From Microvelia longipes (taxonomy: Eukaryota > Arthropoda > Insecta > Hemiptera > Veliidae), in assembly GCA_018340805.1 (NCBI GenBank), contig JACMZG010001913.1:42200708-42264707 (forward strand): DNA of 64,000 nucleotides, in the 5' to 3' direction. Below the pieces are notes generated by a model. That model was not told the origin of the DNA and made no database searches. It saw nothing but the letters and a program-made list of their open reading frames with translations. Positions 26,069 to 57,790 of the stretch are shown piece by piece. Numbering within the stretch: position 1 is the first letter of the stretch; each line of letters opens with the position of its first letter. A program made the translations under genes and the position numbers.

Positions 26069-26695
26069 CATAAGTTACAACTACATAAAGTGAAACATAA
26101 GTTACAAATACATAAAGTAAAACATCAGACTAATACATAAAGTGCAACATGAGATACTAATATATAAAGTGCAACTTGAGTTACAACTACATAAAGTGCA
26201 ACATAAGTTACAACTACATACGTTGAAACATAAGATACAACTACATAAAGTGAAACATAATTACAACATACATAAGTTACAACTACATAAAGGCACATAA
26301 AGTTACAACTACATACATTGAAACATAAGATACAACTACAATAAAGTGAAACATAAGTTACAACTACATAAAGTGCAAACAGAAAATACAACTACATAAA
26401 AGTGAAAACAAGTTACAACTACATAAAGTGCAACATAAGTTACAACTACATAAAGTGAAACATAAGTTACAACTACATAAAGTGCAACATAAGTTACAAC
26501 TACATACATTGAAACATAAGATACAACTACATAAAGTGAAACATAAGTTACAACTACATAAAGTGCAACATAAGTTACAACTACATACGTTGAAACATAA
26601 GATACAACTACATAAAGTGAAACATAAGTTACAACTTCATAAAGTGAAACATAAGATACTTTTACATAAAGAGCAAATGAGTTAGTTACATAAAA
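26069..26695. repeat. Minisatellite, 27-bp unit
   Basis: Tandem units reading ataagttacaactacataaa plus gtgaaac or gtgcaac. 27 is a multiple of 3, so it gives long open frames with a 9-residue period on both strands; these are not genes. Variants (catacattgaaac, catacgttgaaac) recur about every third unit, giving a higher-order period near 81 bp in the 26430-26640 part. Confidence 0.9.
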
Positions 26696-27108
26696 ATATA
26701 ACTTGATAATAAAGGGTTGCTTTCTTACTACTCTCTCTTTAAATTAATAATGGAATTTAGTAGAATTTTCAGTTTAGTTTTCAAGGACCAATGTTGAATA
26801 TTCTTATTTGCCTCTTGCAGATAAAATCATTTAAAAAACTGTTGTTTCTTTTTCTTTTAGTTAATTTAAAAAATGGCTAAAATCAAGCAAAACTGAAATT
26901 AGTTCTCATATCTGATTGTTAGTATTTTTAATATTTTCACCAGGCACTAACCAGGGAGATAAAGAATTTAGTGGAAATGTTATAAACACCTGCATCAGGT
27001 ATTATCGTAATTCTGTATATTGCCAAATGCATATATGCATGAAAGATATGTAAACAAACTTAAGTTCCCATTTAATTAACATGACCCCAAACTCATTGGG
27101 TCAATAAA

Positions 27109-27300
27109 CAAATTCCTTCTTTTCCACATAAATTTCTATATTTGAATAGCAGAGCCGGCTTTCGGCTTGCACCACCAACTGTGCCCAACATGGTAAAAAC
27201 AATTTTAAAATTAAAATAAAATATAAAAAGTATGGTGGCGCAAGCCGAAAGCCACCTTTGCTATTCTAATGTAGAAATTCTTGTGGAAAAAACGGAATTT
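27109..27300. repeat. Inverted-repeat element
   Basis: Arms: atagcagagccggctttcgg, cttgcaccacca and the complement near 27230-27262, with outer parts tccacataaatttcta and tagaaattcttgtgga. It lies about 230 bp upstream of the first CREB coding exon. It shares the GCCGG...TTTC flavour of the hammerhead family but lacks the CTGATGA core. Confidence 0.55.
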
Positions 27301-27558
27301 CGAGTTTTATGTTACAAGTAATCCACAGCCTAGTAATGTATCATTAGATTATTTTTCCTATGAAAGTTCGCAAATATTTTTATTTTTTGATCGGTCTTAT
27401 GAAGCAAATTATTTGAGCTAATGTGGGTTGAATATTTCATCTTCTTTAAGCTAAAGTAACCTTAATTTACTTTTTAAATATTGAATTTTAAATTAAGTAG
27501 ACTGTGTGTAAAAATTAATTATTATTGTGCTAGATTGGAGAGCGGAGGTCAAAGTCAG

Positions 27559-46905
<19,347 letters not shown>

Positions 46906-48882
46906 TTGGAACATATAACTGAGTCTGATTAGACCAGGGATGAAACTTTTTTAACATCATTCAAAAAAAGGAAATCGGGAAGATATATAATTGATTGATA
47001 TCCACTTATTTAAAACTAAATAATGGATTATTCCTGTCTTTTGTCAGATTTGTGAGTCGGGTTACTCTCGTATGACAAGAATTGAACAAGGAACTGAGGT
47101 TCTATGCTTCTTTGTAAGTTTAAAAAATTTTGATCCTCTTTTTAGGTATCAATTAATATAGGAAGTCGATGCCTCCTTTGATAAAACCGTGCCTTAAGTC
47201 TTTTAGATATCCTAATCATTTAATTTGAAAATAAAAGACCTTTTTTTATTTATCCGCTCCTTTTGAGGATAGATACAAGATTTGATTAAATTATTAGCAG
47301 GTACCTGCTATCAGTTTCATTTGATTTTTTTTGTAAATATTGGAATAAATATATTACTATATTATTGTAAGTTATACATTTTTTGTTGTTGTTTTGTAAC
47401 ACTTAACGATATTTTTTATCAAATTTGGTTCAACCTAAATGCTAAAGTTGATTTGAATGAATGTATATTATTTTTTTTGGGAGATGAATTTGAAGGTAGT
47501 GTTAGAAATGTGTAGATTTATCTCTAAAAGTTTGTATTTATGTTAACTTGTTTTGACAAATGTAAGTGACGTTGTTTTTAAATTTGTGCTACTAGCTATA
47601 ACAAAAACTTCAAAGTGCTTTTGTATGATCGGAATATCATTTATATGATATGATATATCATAAATTTGCTTCATTTAATTAATTAAAAATTAATAATTCC
47701 TCCGTCCTAAAAATTTGTAATTTAAAACTTCTGGATAATTTTTTTTTACAAATCTTCCGGTTGAATTATTTTTTTAGAAATCTTTTGGATTAATTGACTT
47801 TTTTATAAATCGCTAGACAAATTTGATTATAAATTCACATTGAAACACCTACAATTTGTGCTAGGTTATAGTTTGCTGTGCTTAAATAGCAATTTAATAA
47901 TTTTCTGTATTAACCAACACATTATAACCTATGTTTTTATATTCTTATGATTTCAAAAGTTGTTGCTTATATTTAGGATTTTTAAATGGCAAATTATCAA
48001 CAAATGAGCTTATTGGCACTGTTGTTTCAATCAATATTAATTTGTCTATTTTTACGATTAAAATTTTTCCATTTAGTTTAATTAAAAAGTATTTAGATTT
48101 TGAAAAAAAAAATATTTTAAATAATTTCAAAATTTGTTTATTATTTAAATAAATAAAATTTATTGATAAATCTCGGGAAAGGGTATTTTGAAGTCATAAT
48201 TTGTGCTGAAGACAAGACACATAGTTTTCCCAAGTAAATAATTAATCAATATTATTTAATATAATCGTAAATCATTAAGTTCAGCCTAAGGCACAAATTT
48301 TAATTTATAACCTTTCATCACATTTAAAAAATTTTGCAAGAAAATAAATTATTTTGTTTAAATTTCCCCTGTTGTTTGTTGATATCCAATAATCTCTGGT
48401 AATATTTAATAAAAAATATATAATACGTATAATATATAATAATAAATACGTTTAATTATATATTTGTTTTACATTATATAAAAGTAATGTATTTTCAATG
48501 TCCCTTTTTTTCTTTTTAATCTATTAAACATCAAAGTTCTTACTGGTTTTCTTACTAAATTATAAAATACCTTTTAATTTTTATTTAATTTTCATTCCCA
48601 TCCTATTTCAAATGTTTTAGCCTTTTTGTGAAATAAAATAAAAATATTTTTTCTTTTGCTTTTAGAGGTTGCCTAGAAATAATTACAAACATATTGTGTA
48701 ATTTTTATTTTTTGTTGTTATTGTTGTGAATATTTGTAATTTTATTTTATTTATTAATTTAGGATATTTAATTTAATTTTAAATTATGGTTCTGTAGAGC
48801 GATTAAGTTGAATTTAATTGTTTATTTAGAAAATATATTGGCTTATATAACAACTGATTAGTCTTATTAATCAGATAAGAAA

Positions 48883-49310
48883 CAGAATAAGAATAATACT
48901 TAGAGGGAGGACTTAGGTTGAATAACACAGTAATAAAGGGTCTGGATGTGAGACAGTTTCAGTAAAGTGTCATAACGGTATTAACTCCTACTAGACCCTC
49001 CCTAGAGGTAGACAAGAGACACCCAACCCCTATCGGAGTACATTTATAATACACCTTACAAGTGACCTCACTAGGAATTAGTTTACACAGCACAGATAAT
49101 TAAAGAATATAAATGACAGATAATAATCACAACTTATTTAAATTTATTTTACTTAATTTAAGACAAAACAGTTTAAAAATATATTAATATTTACATTAAA
49201 TGATTTTGAAAAATATAAAATGTCTCAAAAGCGCATTTATAGATGGCACGAAGCTACCCAGGGAATGATAAGAGCTGTTGTAGCCTCCCTCTAAGCATTA
49301 GTCTCTTTGT
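48883..49310. mobile_element. MITE-D copy
   Basis: Left end aataatacttagagggagga; right end cctccctctaagcattagtc then tctttg. The interior gtctggatgtgagacagttt and cctccctagaggtagacaag matches the complement of 25180-25468. Confidence 0.65.
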
Positions 49311-50068
49311 GTGTAGAAAAATAATATCATTGATGGTTACTGTTCTTTTTTTTAATCTTAGAAAATGCTGGGGTTTAATGTTTACATTGAAAGGACTATT
49401 CTAACCATTCATTTGCCTTTATCTTTTATTTTTACTCTTCCTCTCCTACTTGCGTGGGTAAAACGGAAAAGTATTATGTTCACCCTTAAAACCTAGATTT
49501 CATTTAAACCTCTTAAAGATGCCCTGAATTGTTTTCATAATGACGTCTGTGTCGTATGTAATTCTCGATGTATTTATGTTTGCAAGTTGTTTACTACTAT
49601 CATATTGTAATAATTAATGATTAAGGGTCAAAATCCTGTCAAAACTATATATTCTAAATACTTCAAAAAGATTCTTCTAAGTTATTTTTTTTATAAACTT
49701 TCAAAAACCATTTAAAATAACATTATTAGATCTTATTTTTTTGAAAACATAAGCCAAATATTGTTTGTTTTTGAATTTGCTTATATCGATGATGGTTATA
49801 ATTTAATCATAAATTAATGAATTTATAGTTTATGACTTAAAGGTACTTTGCATTATTTGTTCCATTTCTTGACTACATCATACTTTTAATTAATTAATAT
49901 AAAATTGTATTCTTACTCATTAGTCAAAACGATGACTAATCAAAAATCCTATTGTGTACACTTTACAGAATCCTTACTAATATTTGTTATTGTTAGATCT
50001 CAGATAGTTTAGATGGTCAAACTGGGGCTCAAATTATAGATGATTATTTGGGTGCATATTTAGTCTAG

Positions 50069-50679
50069 CTGTAGAGATATTCATACTAGAGGTACCCTAT
50101 CATTTGAATTTTGAAACATTGAAAAAGTCATAGAGATATATATACTAGAGGGAGCATAGCCTATCTTAATACATTGAGAGGCCTGAAACATTTTTAGTGG
50201 GGCTCTCAGGGGCTCTGTGTAACCTCATTGTAACCTCCTCCAAGAGGGAGATAAGGTTATAATTTATCAATTGTTTTGGGCTTCCCTCGGATTGTTTATG
50301 TTGTGATTTGTATTTTAAACATTCTACTATATAATTTACTGTTTTTTTGTTCTGTTTATTTGATGAAAATGATAATCGAATATGGTCAGGCTACTTTTTT
50401 GATGTTTCAAAATTCAACCAATAGGGCCCCTCTAGTAATATAGCTCTAAGGAAAAAGTAACCTGATTGCTTACAATTAATTGTATAATCAAATAAACATA
50501 ACTTCTATAATAAAATGTTCCAATGCAAATCAAAACACAAAAGAATGTTAAAAACATTAATTTATTTATGATAAACTTGACTCACTCTTATAGGTGGTTA
50601 CACAGAGCCCTTAGGAGTAGTTTCAAGCTTCTCAATGTATTGAGATAGGGTATGCCCCCTCTAGTAATATATCTCTATT
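50069..50679 (-). mobile_element. MITE-C copy (outer), interrupted by another MITE-C
   Basis: Left end gtagagatattcatactaga, interior to tgaaacattgaaaaagt, then after the insertion aacctgattgc onward to ccccctctagtaatatatct. Flanking bases ttagtcta / ttagtctt look like an 8-bp target duplication with one change. Confidence 0.7.
50129..50450 (+). mobile_element. MITE-C copy (inner) with 8-bp target duplication
   Basis: Ends catagagatatatatactag and ctagtaatatagctctaag, flanked by identical GAAAAAGT (50121-50128 and 50451-50458). An 8-bp duplication with short inverted ends points to the hAT superfamily. Confidence 0.8.
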
Positions 50680-50795
50680 AGTCTTCCACTAAAGCTAATT
50701 TAATATGTAGGACTGATGCGACTTTCAAAAACTCACAGTTACTCCTGAAGTGGGATACTAGAACTAATATTGATTTCTGTATACTGTATAGGGAT

Positions 50796-51232
50796 GGTAT
50801 AACACACAGATATAATCAGTTGACAGCGTTGGAAAATAGTGTTAAGGAACCAATGAGGTTGGCTTGAAGTAAAATTGTGGGTGTGGTTTAACGTCCATAA
50901 CTAACCTCATTAGTTAACCTCGGCCGCCTCCGTGGCTGAGGTCGTTAGGGCGTTAGTCTTTACACTGACCTTTGACACCCAGGGAGGTCTGGGGTTCGCA
51001 TCCCAGGTTACGCTCTCAGTTTATATAAAATTATTGTTTAGATAAATTATCGCCAACTTTAGAATACACTTTAAGCGTAACGGTTGCTACTACCACCCAA
51101 GGTGGTTCCCGCAGGGGGTATCCCTGATGAGCCGCAAGGCTCTAAACGGGCATCATCATAATCAACTAACCTTATTAGCTCCCGTGCATTATTTTCCCGC
51201 ACTGTCAACTGATTATAACTGTGTGTTATATT
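50796..51232. mobile_element. MITE-A copy 5, split by a SINE
   Basis: Ends gtataacacacagatataat and tgattataactgtgtgttat. The interior is interrupted between taacctcattag and ttattagctcccgtg by the S2 SINE. Confidence 0.75.
50916..51163 (+). mobile_element. tRNA-headed SINE, family S2, best preserved copy
   Basis: Head cggccgcctccgtggctgag then gtcgttagggcgttag and B-box GGGGTTCGCATCCC; the body ends ctctaaacgggcatcatcat. Flanked by a 17-bp direct repeat with two mismatches (aactaacctcattagtt at 50899-50915; aactaaccttattagct at 51164-51180). Confidence 0.8.
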
Positions 51233-51430
51233 TTGAAGGTTAGACTGTCAATCTACTCTGTGGTTTGATATCTTCTATTATATTTAAATTTGGCTGTTTA
51301 CTAAATGAATCCTTCATTTTACTTGTAATTATTATCTCTTTTATATTTAAAATAGCAATTTTTAAATGACCATTTTCTAATAATTTTTAAAGCAAAAAAA
51401 GCACTGAAGTAAAAACAAATCTTAACATCA

Positions 51431-51437
51431 AGGTGTA

Positions 51438-51495
<58 letters not shown>
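51431..51495. repeat. (AT)n microsatellite
   Basis: Alternating AT, then a short CA/TG hairpin (cacacacatacgtgtgt). Confidence 0.9.
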
Positions 51496-52232
51496 AACAC
51501 ACACACATACGTGTGTATGTTGTATATGTTAAATTTTAAATATGTACACATTCTAACTGATAATATCTGGTTACTTGTCGGATGGTGTAACTACCTGACC
51601 TGTTATGATTCATATAATCATAATCAGATTACATTATATATAAAATAATTTCTACTTTCAAACTTATGGTTCAAACTCCCTTTAATTCGTACACCTTTGA
51701 TCTATTTAAGTATCTTCAATTAAAAAAATGAGCTTTTAAAATACCTTTTTTTAAAAAGCTATAGTATTTACTGATGTATGTAATTTTTCTATCTTTATTG
51801 ATAATATTATTTTTTAATAAAAAAAATAATGCAAGCTTTTTTGCTGTCTAATCTTTCGCACTGAAGTGCCTTAAGAAAGGGTAAATAATATTTCTAATGA
51901 TTTTCTATCTAAAAATAACCAATTAGTTCTGTAAAAATTAAATAATGCCATTTTTGCTGAATTTACTGTTAATAATCAATTTTTTAACACTATTATCTAA
52001 TTTTTTAATTTGCAATTTTGATGATATCAATTTATTAATTAATTCTAAGCTTTTAAAGAATATTGCTATGGATTAGAAATATTTTATTTAAACAAATTAT
52101 TTCTTTGCTCTTCTTTAATTTCATTTTAACCTTTTACCATTTTTAGACGTTTATGAAATTTTTAATTTATAATTAAAAATGTTATTTTTATCTCAAGTTA
52201 ATTGTCGTATAAGCTTCTGTTGTTACTTGCTG

Positions 52233-52990
52233 TTAGATATCTATTCCTCTCTGTTAGATATCTATTCCTCTCTGTTAGATATCTATTCCTCTCTGTTAGA
52301 TATCTACTCCTCTCAGTTAGATATCTATCTCTGTCCATTAGTTATATAACAGACAGCAATTGGTTATTGTTGGTACTTGCTGCTAGATATCTATCCCTGT
52401 TTGTTAGATATCTAACCCTGATTCTTAGATATTTATCCCTGTTTGTTATATACCATCCCTGAATCTTATATATCTATCCCTGTTTGTAAGATATCTATCC
52501 CTGTTTGTAAGATATCTATTCCTGATTCTTAGATATCTACATTCCTTTCTGTTAGATATCTATCTCCGTCTGTTAGATATAGGGTAATTGAAGAATAAGC
52601 TTCTGTTGATACCTGCTGTTAGATATCTATCCCTGTCTGTTATTTATCTATCTCTGTCCATTAGTTATATAACAGACAGCAATTGGTTATTGTTGGTACT
52701 TGCTGCTAGATATCTATCCCTGTTTGTTAGATATCTAACCCTGATTCTTAGATATTTATCCCTGTTTGTTATATACCATCCCTGAATCTTATATATCTAT
52801 CCCTGTTTGTAAGATATCTATCCCTGTTTGTAAGATATCTATTCCTGATTTTAGATATCTACATTCCTTTCTGTTAGATATCTATCTCCGTCTGTTAGAT
52901 ATAGGGTAATTGAAGAATAAGCTTCTGTTGATACCTGCTGTTAGATATCTATCCCTGTCTGTTATTTATCTATCTCTGTTAAATATCTAA
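52233..52990. repeat. Minisatellite, 21-bp unit with a 322-bp higher-order repeat
   Basis: Units of the form ctgttagatatctatccct. Two landmarks recur with a spacing of about 322-323 bp: gaagaataagcttctgttg at 52590 and 52912, and ctgtccattagttatataac at 52331 and 52654. The open frames with period 7 residues (RYLFLSV) are by-products. Confidence 0.88.
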
Positions 52991-53835
52991 TTTCTATTAT
53001 ATTTGTTTTAATAAATATTTTTACACAATTTATTTAAAATCTCATAGTTCTTCATTTATATCGATTTTTGTGTTTTGAGAGTAATCATATCCAACAGACA
53101 GTATCAGAGGTGGCAAATTTTTCAATTATGCAGATAATAAATTACTACATTTTTAAACTAATAAAAAATACAATAGACATTATGATTGACCTTATTTACA
53201 GTAAATTACTTAAATATTATTCAAGTTTAAATAATTTTATAGAAATATTTTTTTATTAAAGGTATATAAATTTGAGTTTACTTGTGAACTATTCTGTATC
53301 AAGTAATTAATGTACTTAATAAAACTGAAAAACAAATTTGGGTTTAAAATCTTGTCAAACTTATTTAGTGTTTTTAAATTACTTGGTTTCCTTATTTGTA
53401 AAACATTTAAAACAAATTATTTGATAATTAATTTATAGTTGTTACTTCAAATATTTTGTTTATTTTTTTGCAATTAATTCAATTTATGCAACTTGATTCA
53501 ATTCATTCTATATTTGATAAATTGTATTTGTACTATATAAATCATATGGACATTTATGATGTTAATCAATTTTATCAATTAAATTTTATTTACCTTAAAA
53601 AAATGTGTAAATATTAAAGCAAGTTAGTCCCGCTATTTAAAAAATCTCTTGACTCTTTTGAATTTTCCCGTATGTTTAGTTTTGATTTATTTGTATCACT
53701 AATCAATTTATATATTTTTTAAACATTTGGTTTCTTACAATAAGTGTTTTTGGCTATTTGAGAGAGGGGAATAATTTTATTTGTCTCTGGGAGCTGGTTC
53801 CTGTCTTTATTTTCTCGATCTTAAAGAAGCCAACA

Positions 53836-54308
53836 CTTAAAATGTTTGGTAATAAAGTAAGGGCACTTTTGAGGAAGAAATTTTGTAATGTTCAAGTTAT
53901 ACTAAGACTATATTTTGCCTTCTCCTCAAGGCATAATCACGTCTCTTAATGCATAGATTAAATAAATCTAAAGTTAGACAAAGGCTATTGTTACAAGATA
54001 AAAGAAAATTAAAAATGACTGCATATCTAAAACACTTATTGAAGAAAGATGTACTTATAACAATGACATATAATAAAGGAGTTCCCTTTTTATATGTACA
54101 AATTTCTTTAATAAAGGTTTTAGATATGTAGTCATTTTCTTTTATCTTGTAACAATAGCTTTTGACTTACTTTAGATGTATTTAATCTATGTCATTATTA
54201 AGAGACATGATTATGTCTTGAGGAGAAGGCAAAATTTAGTTTTAACTTGTATAACTTGAACATTAGACATTTTTTCCTCAAGAGTGGCCTCACTTTATTA
54301 CCGAACAT
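53836..54308. repeat. Large palindrome, arms about 220 bp
   Basis: Left arm: ggtaataaagtaagggcact, ccttctcctcaaggcataat, caaggctattgttacaagataa. Right arm holds complements (ttatcttgtaacaatagctt, attatgtcttgaggagaagg, agtggcctcactttattacc). The centre is near 54075. Short open frames inside are not conserved text of any family I know. Confidence 0.7.
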
Positions 54309-54488
54309 AATTAGGAACAATAAGGAGGAATCAACTCTTAACATTTTTATTGTATGTTCATTTTCTATATTAAAAATAATGACAAATATGTATGTCAATT
54401 GCTAGCTTAAATATTGTGATGAAAAACTAAATCAACTTATAATAATATTCTATATTTTACTACGCTGTGGAATGATTTTAATAAAAAA

Positions 54489-54756
54489 AACCAACACCGT
54501 CTTTTCTACAAAATTTTTGCTTTATTAGAGCTGAACCGGCTTTAAGGTTACACCATCATCAGTGCCAGAGAGATTTCGAGCCGCCAGCTGTCTAGGACCT
54601 CCGTTAAGAGTTTTGAGTCGTCTCCAAACTCTTAACGGAGGTCCTGGAAAGTTGATGGCTTGACATCTCTCTGGCACTGATGATGGCGTTAGCTGAAAGC
54701 CGGTTTTGCCCTATAAAGCAAAAATTTTGTGGAAAAGGCAGAGTTGATGGGGTTTT
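54489..54756. mobile_element. Hammerhead fold-back element E6
   Basis: Inverted arms from ccaacaccgtcttttctac to ggcagagttgatggggtt, with aggacctccgttaagagttt and its complement flanking the centre. The right arm has a full hammerhead-like motif; the left arm core is decayed in the GAAA part. Confidence 0.75.
54673..54710 (+). ncRNA. Hammerhead-like ribozyme motif, E6 right arm
   Basis: Stem I GGCA (54673-54676) with UGCC (54707-54710); CTGATGA 54677-54683; extra U 54684; stem II GGC/GCT (54685-54687 with 54692-54694); GAA 54695-54697; loopless stem III AGCC/GGTT (54698-54705); U54706 at the cleavage position. Confidence 0.5.
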
Positions 54757-55833
54757 TCATTTATAATAATATAGTCACTCTTTTGCTTTTATTGCTACGG
54801 TTTTATATTATTAGTTTTCATAAATATTATTTGTTATAAAAGATTCTGTCAATTTATTAATACTTAAAGCGTAGTAAATATGGTCACTACGGCAGGGTGA
54901 ATACTCTGATAAGCTGAAACTCCCAAAAACAAACATTTATTTATGTATAACATCACCCATCTATATTCCAAAAACGTTTCAACACAATTTCTTCCAAGCT
55001 TACCATTGACAAATATATCTATTGTATTTTTTAATTAATGAACTTAATGTTTTAAATATGTATATGTACATATTTTGTGTAAATATTGTTAAAATTATTA
55101 TTAAAAATATTTGCTCTACAGAGTGTATGAACAGTTGTAGAGTAATAAGGTGGGGAGGCAAATATGGCACGTAATTAGGTTCTTCTTGCTAGAGTTATAG
55201 ATTAATAGTGCTAAGCCTTTGTTATTACGGCTCATTCTGACACAAAAATACTAAAATAAATTAATTAAATTTCTTTTATATATTTTTACTTTTCTTCGTA
55301 ATTATATTTTTTATTTGTAATTATTTCCATAGTATTTACTGAAAGAATTTGCCTTCTTATTATTTAAGGAGAAATCAATTTATATCACTCTTTACATGTA
55401 TTTATTATCTTCTTGGTTTTCTGTAACATCATTAATTCCGTTTCATATCTCTTGACAGCTGAATATTTTTAAAAAGTATTTGAATTTTATTAAAAGTGAT
55501 TTTATTTTGTTATTATTGGATATTGGAGTCGAATCTTTTTACTTATTGAACAGATGAATATACTCCCTTATTAGGTATAAGGGACAAAGTATATTTCCTT
55601 AATTTTGTGAAAATAAATATAAAGAACTGCAGTGTAATGGTGTATTAGCATTGCAATCTAATTAAATGTTTCGCCAGTGATGTCATTGCTGAATTCTACT
55701 TATCTTTGCCACTCCCTTAGTAAGATATTTTTTAAAGGTCATCTCCCTTATTTATTTTATATAAATAAGTACCCAATTTACTACTCTACCATTGTTCATT
55801 TTAAAGGAGGATTTATAATACTGTGGTTTTGTA

Positions 55834-56914
55834 CAAAGAGACTTACACTTCTAGAGGATACTACGCCTCTTGTATCATGGCTTGGTACCACATCAGTAAA
55901 TTGATCATTTTTTATTTTTGTATTAATTATGATTTCACATTAATATTTCGTTGGGTCATTCCATGTTAAATCAACACAAAAAGTACATATTTGGTCTTGA
56001 TTTCAGCAATTTTAATATATTTTGGCTGACAGGTAGGCACCATAGAAGGTAGAAAAATCCAGATTTGTGGCTCATTCCATATTACCGCAGTAGGGTGGTG
56101 AATTTTCTGAACATTTCTTTGACTACAAAAATGGCTAAGATTTATCACATAATCATTGATAGAAATACCAAAAAAGTAACTTTTTTACAGTTTGACATGC
56201 CTTAACACACTTTAAGCACTACTGTGTTCAATCTCATGCCAATCCTAAAATAAAACTTTGTGGATAGTTTAAGCTCTTTTTTGGAATGTTTTCCAAAAAT
56301 CGGCTTTTTGAAATTTTAGAATTTTTATTTGATATTTGCTTATAATAAAAACTTGTAACTAATTATCCGAAAGTATGTAGAATCTATTTGAAAGGGCCAA
56401 GTCCAAGCTTTCAAATGTCTCCAAGATAAAAATCATACCCTATGCAGAATTTTAGATACAGCCATTTTTGTATCCTAAGAAATGTTGAAAAATATTTTTT
56501 TTCACCTGGCTTCACAGAATGAGCAAAAAATGATTTTTCTTCTTTCTATGGTGCCTACCTGTCAGTCAAATTATATTAAAATTGGAGATATTACGTGTTT
56601 TCACCTGTTGATTTGATTATGGAATGACCCCATTATTTTTCAACTATTTGGCCTTAAATTAAGTAAAGTTGATTTAAAATAACTTTTACTTAATAACTTT
56701 CATTCTCTGGGTTGTATAAAGTGATTTAATTTGAAGTCAATAAAAATCGCCGCTGTTAATTGAATGCATTTGAAATTTGTGCGATGATGAGGGTTTTTGG
56801 AGGAGTGCAGAGTAGGGACAACTACCTCTGTAGTACCTAATGGAAATTCCCACGCTACCAGTACCTTTCACTGTGCTCTTCTCCCCGAGTCCCCCCTCTA
56901 GTATAAGTCTCTTA
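55834..56914. mobile_element. MITE-D-like composite with nested palindrome
   Basis: Outer ends caaagagacttacacttcta and cccctctagtataagtctct. Most of the interior is the palindromic element at 55952-56631. Confidence 0.5.
55952..56631. mobile_element. Palindromic MITE-like element
   Basis: Ends gggtcattccatgttaaatc and tgatttgattatggaatgac. Inner inverted parts ggctgacaggtaggcaccat / atggtgcctacctgtcag. No open frame. Confidence 0.65.
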
Positions 56915-57596
56915 GTAAGTGTACCATCAAAACAACTTCAGTAGCTCATTTTTCTTTAGAAACTGCTAAAATAAAAAAGTATATTAGTACACTGCTTTAA
57001 AAATATGTAATGAGCTATTAAATTCTGTATTTGAATTTACTTAAAAATTGTTGTAAAATATTTTGTAGTTTTTTTTACAATATGAATAGCTTAAAAATCA
57101 GATTTGAACCACTTTGCACAACTATAAATCAACCTTTACTCAATCAATTAACTTTATTAGTTGTATATAAATTTGGATAAAAATTATTGAATAAATTGTG
57201 GGTTTTTTATTACCTATTTGTAAATATAATTTTAATTTGAAAATAAAATCAACAATATTTTATTGTTAATTAAATGTTTTAAAAAATAAAAAGACCATTT
57301 TTTGAAAATATGAAAGTACACACTGATGTGCATACTTGATAGAATTATGAAAAAAGAGAGAAAATATATATTTTATATGATTGGAACCGTGTTTTATTTT
57401 AAGCCTGCTTTCTGTATTTTGCATTTCATTATATGCTGATGATTCTAACTTACTATGTTATATAAAATGTATGAAGTTTGAAAACTGTTTACAGCTAGCT
57501 TAAGTTACTTGAATATCCAATCCTAGACTTAAAAAAACAGGGCATAAATATTTAATAGTCTTCAACCCAAAAAGGTAAAAAAAGAAGTTAAAAAAA

Positions 57597-57790
57597 TACA
57601 ATTGGGTGTTTTGGTTAGCAGGCGTGGCTGCTACCCCCACTGTCAGGGCTTGATCCTAGCGCTGTCGATTAGAAAGGAAACTGCACAATAGAACTTTGGT
57701 TCCAGTACAAATGGGGTCTACTCTTAATAATGTAATGGGACGTTACAATTGAAGGCATGGTTCTGAACCTGTATGATTTATTCTTAAAAG
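57597..57790 (+). mobile_element. Possible degenerate tRNA-derived SINE
   Basis: A-box-like tggttagcaggcgtgg and B-box-like gggcttgatcctagc at tRNA-like spacing, then a body with gaaaggaaactgcac and ggttctgaacctgta. No second copy in the window. Confidence 0.35.

Noticed and set aside
26125..26685. Open frames on both strands with 9-residue repeats
   Set aside because: They follow from a 27-bp minisatellite; there are no flanking coding signals.
26069..26695. CRISPR array
   Set aside because: Units are contiguous with no unique spacers, and the genome is eukaryotic.
52202..52785. Repeated RYLSLSV-type open frames, looking membrane-like
   Set aside because: By-product of a 21-bp minisatellite.
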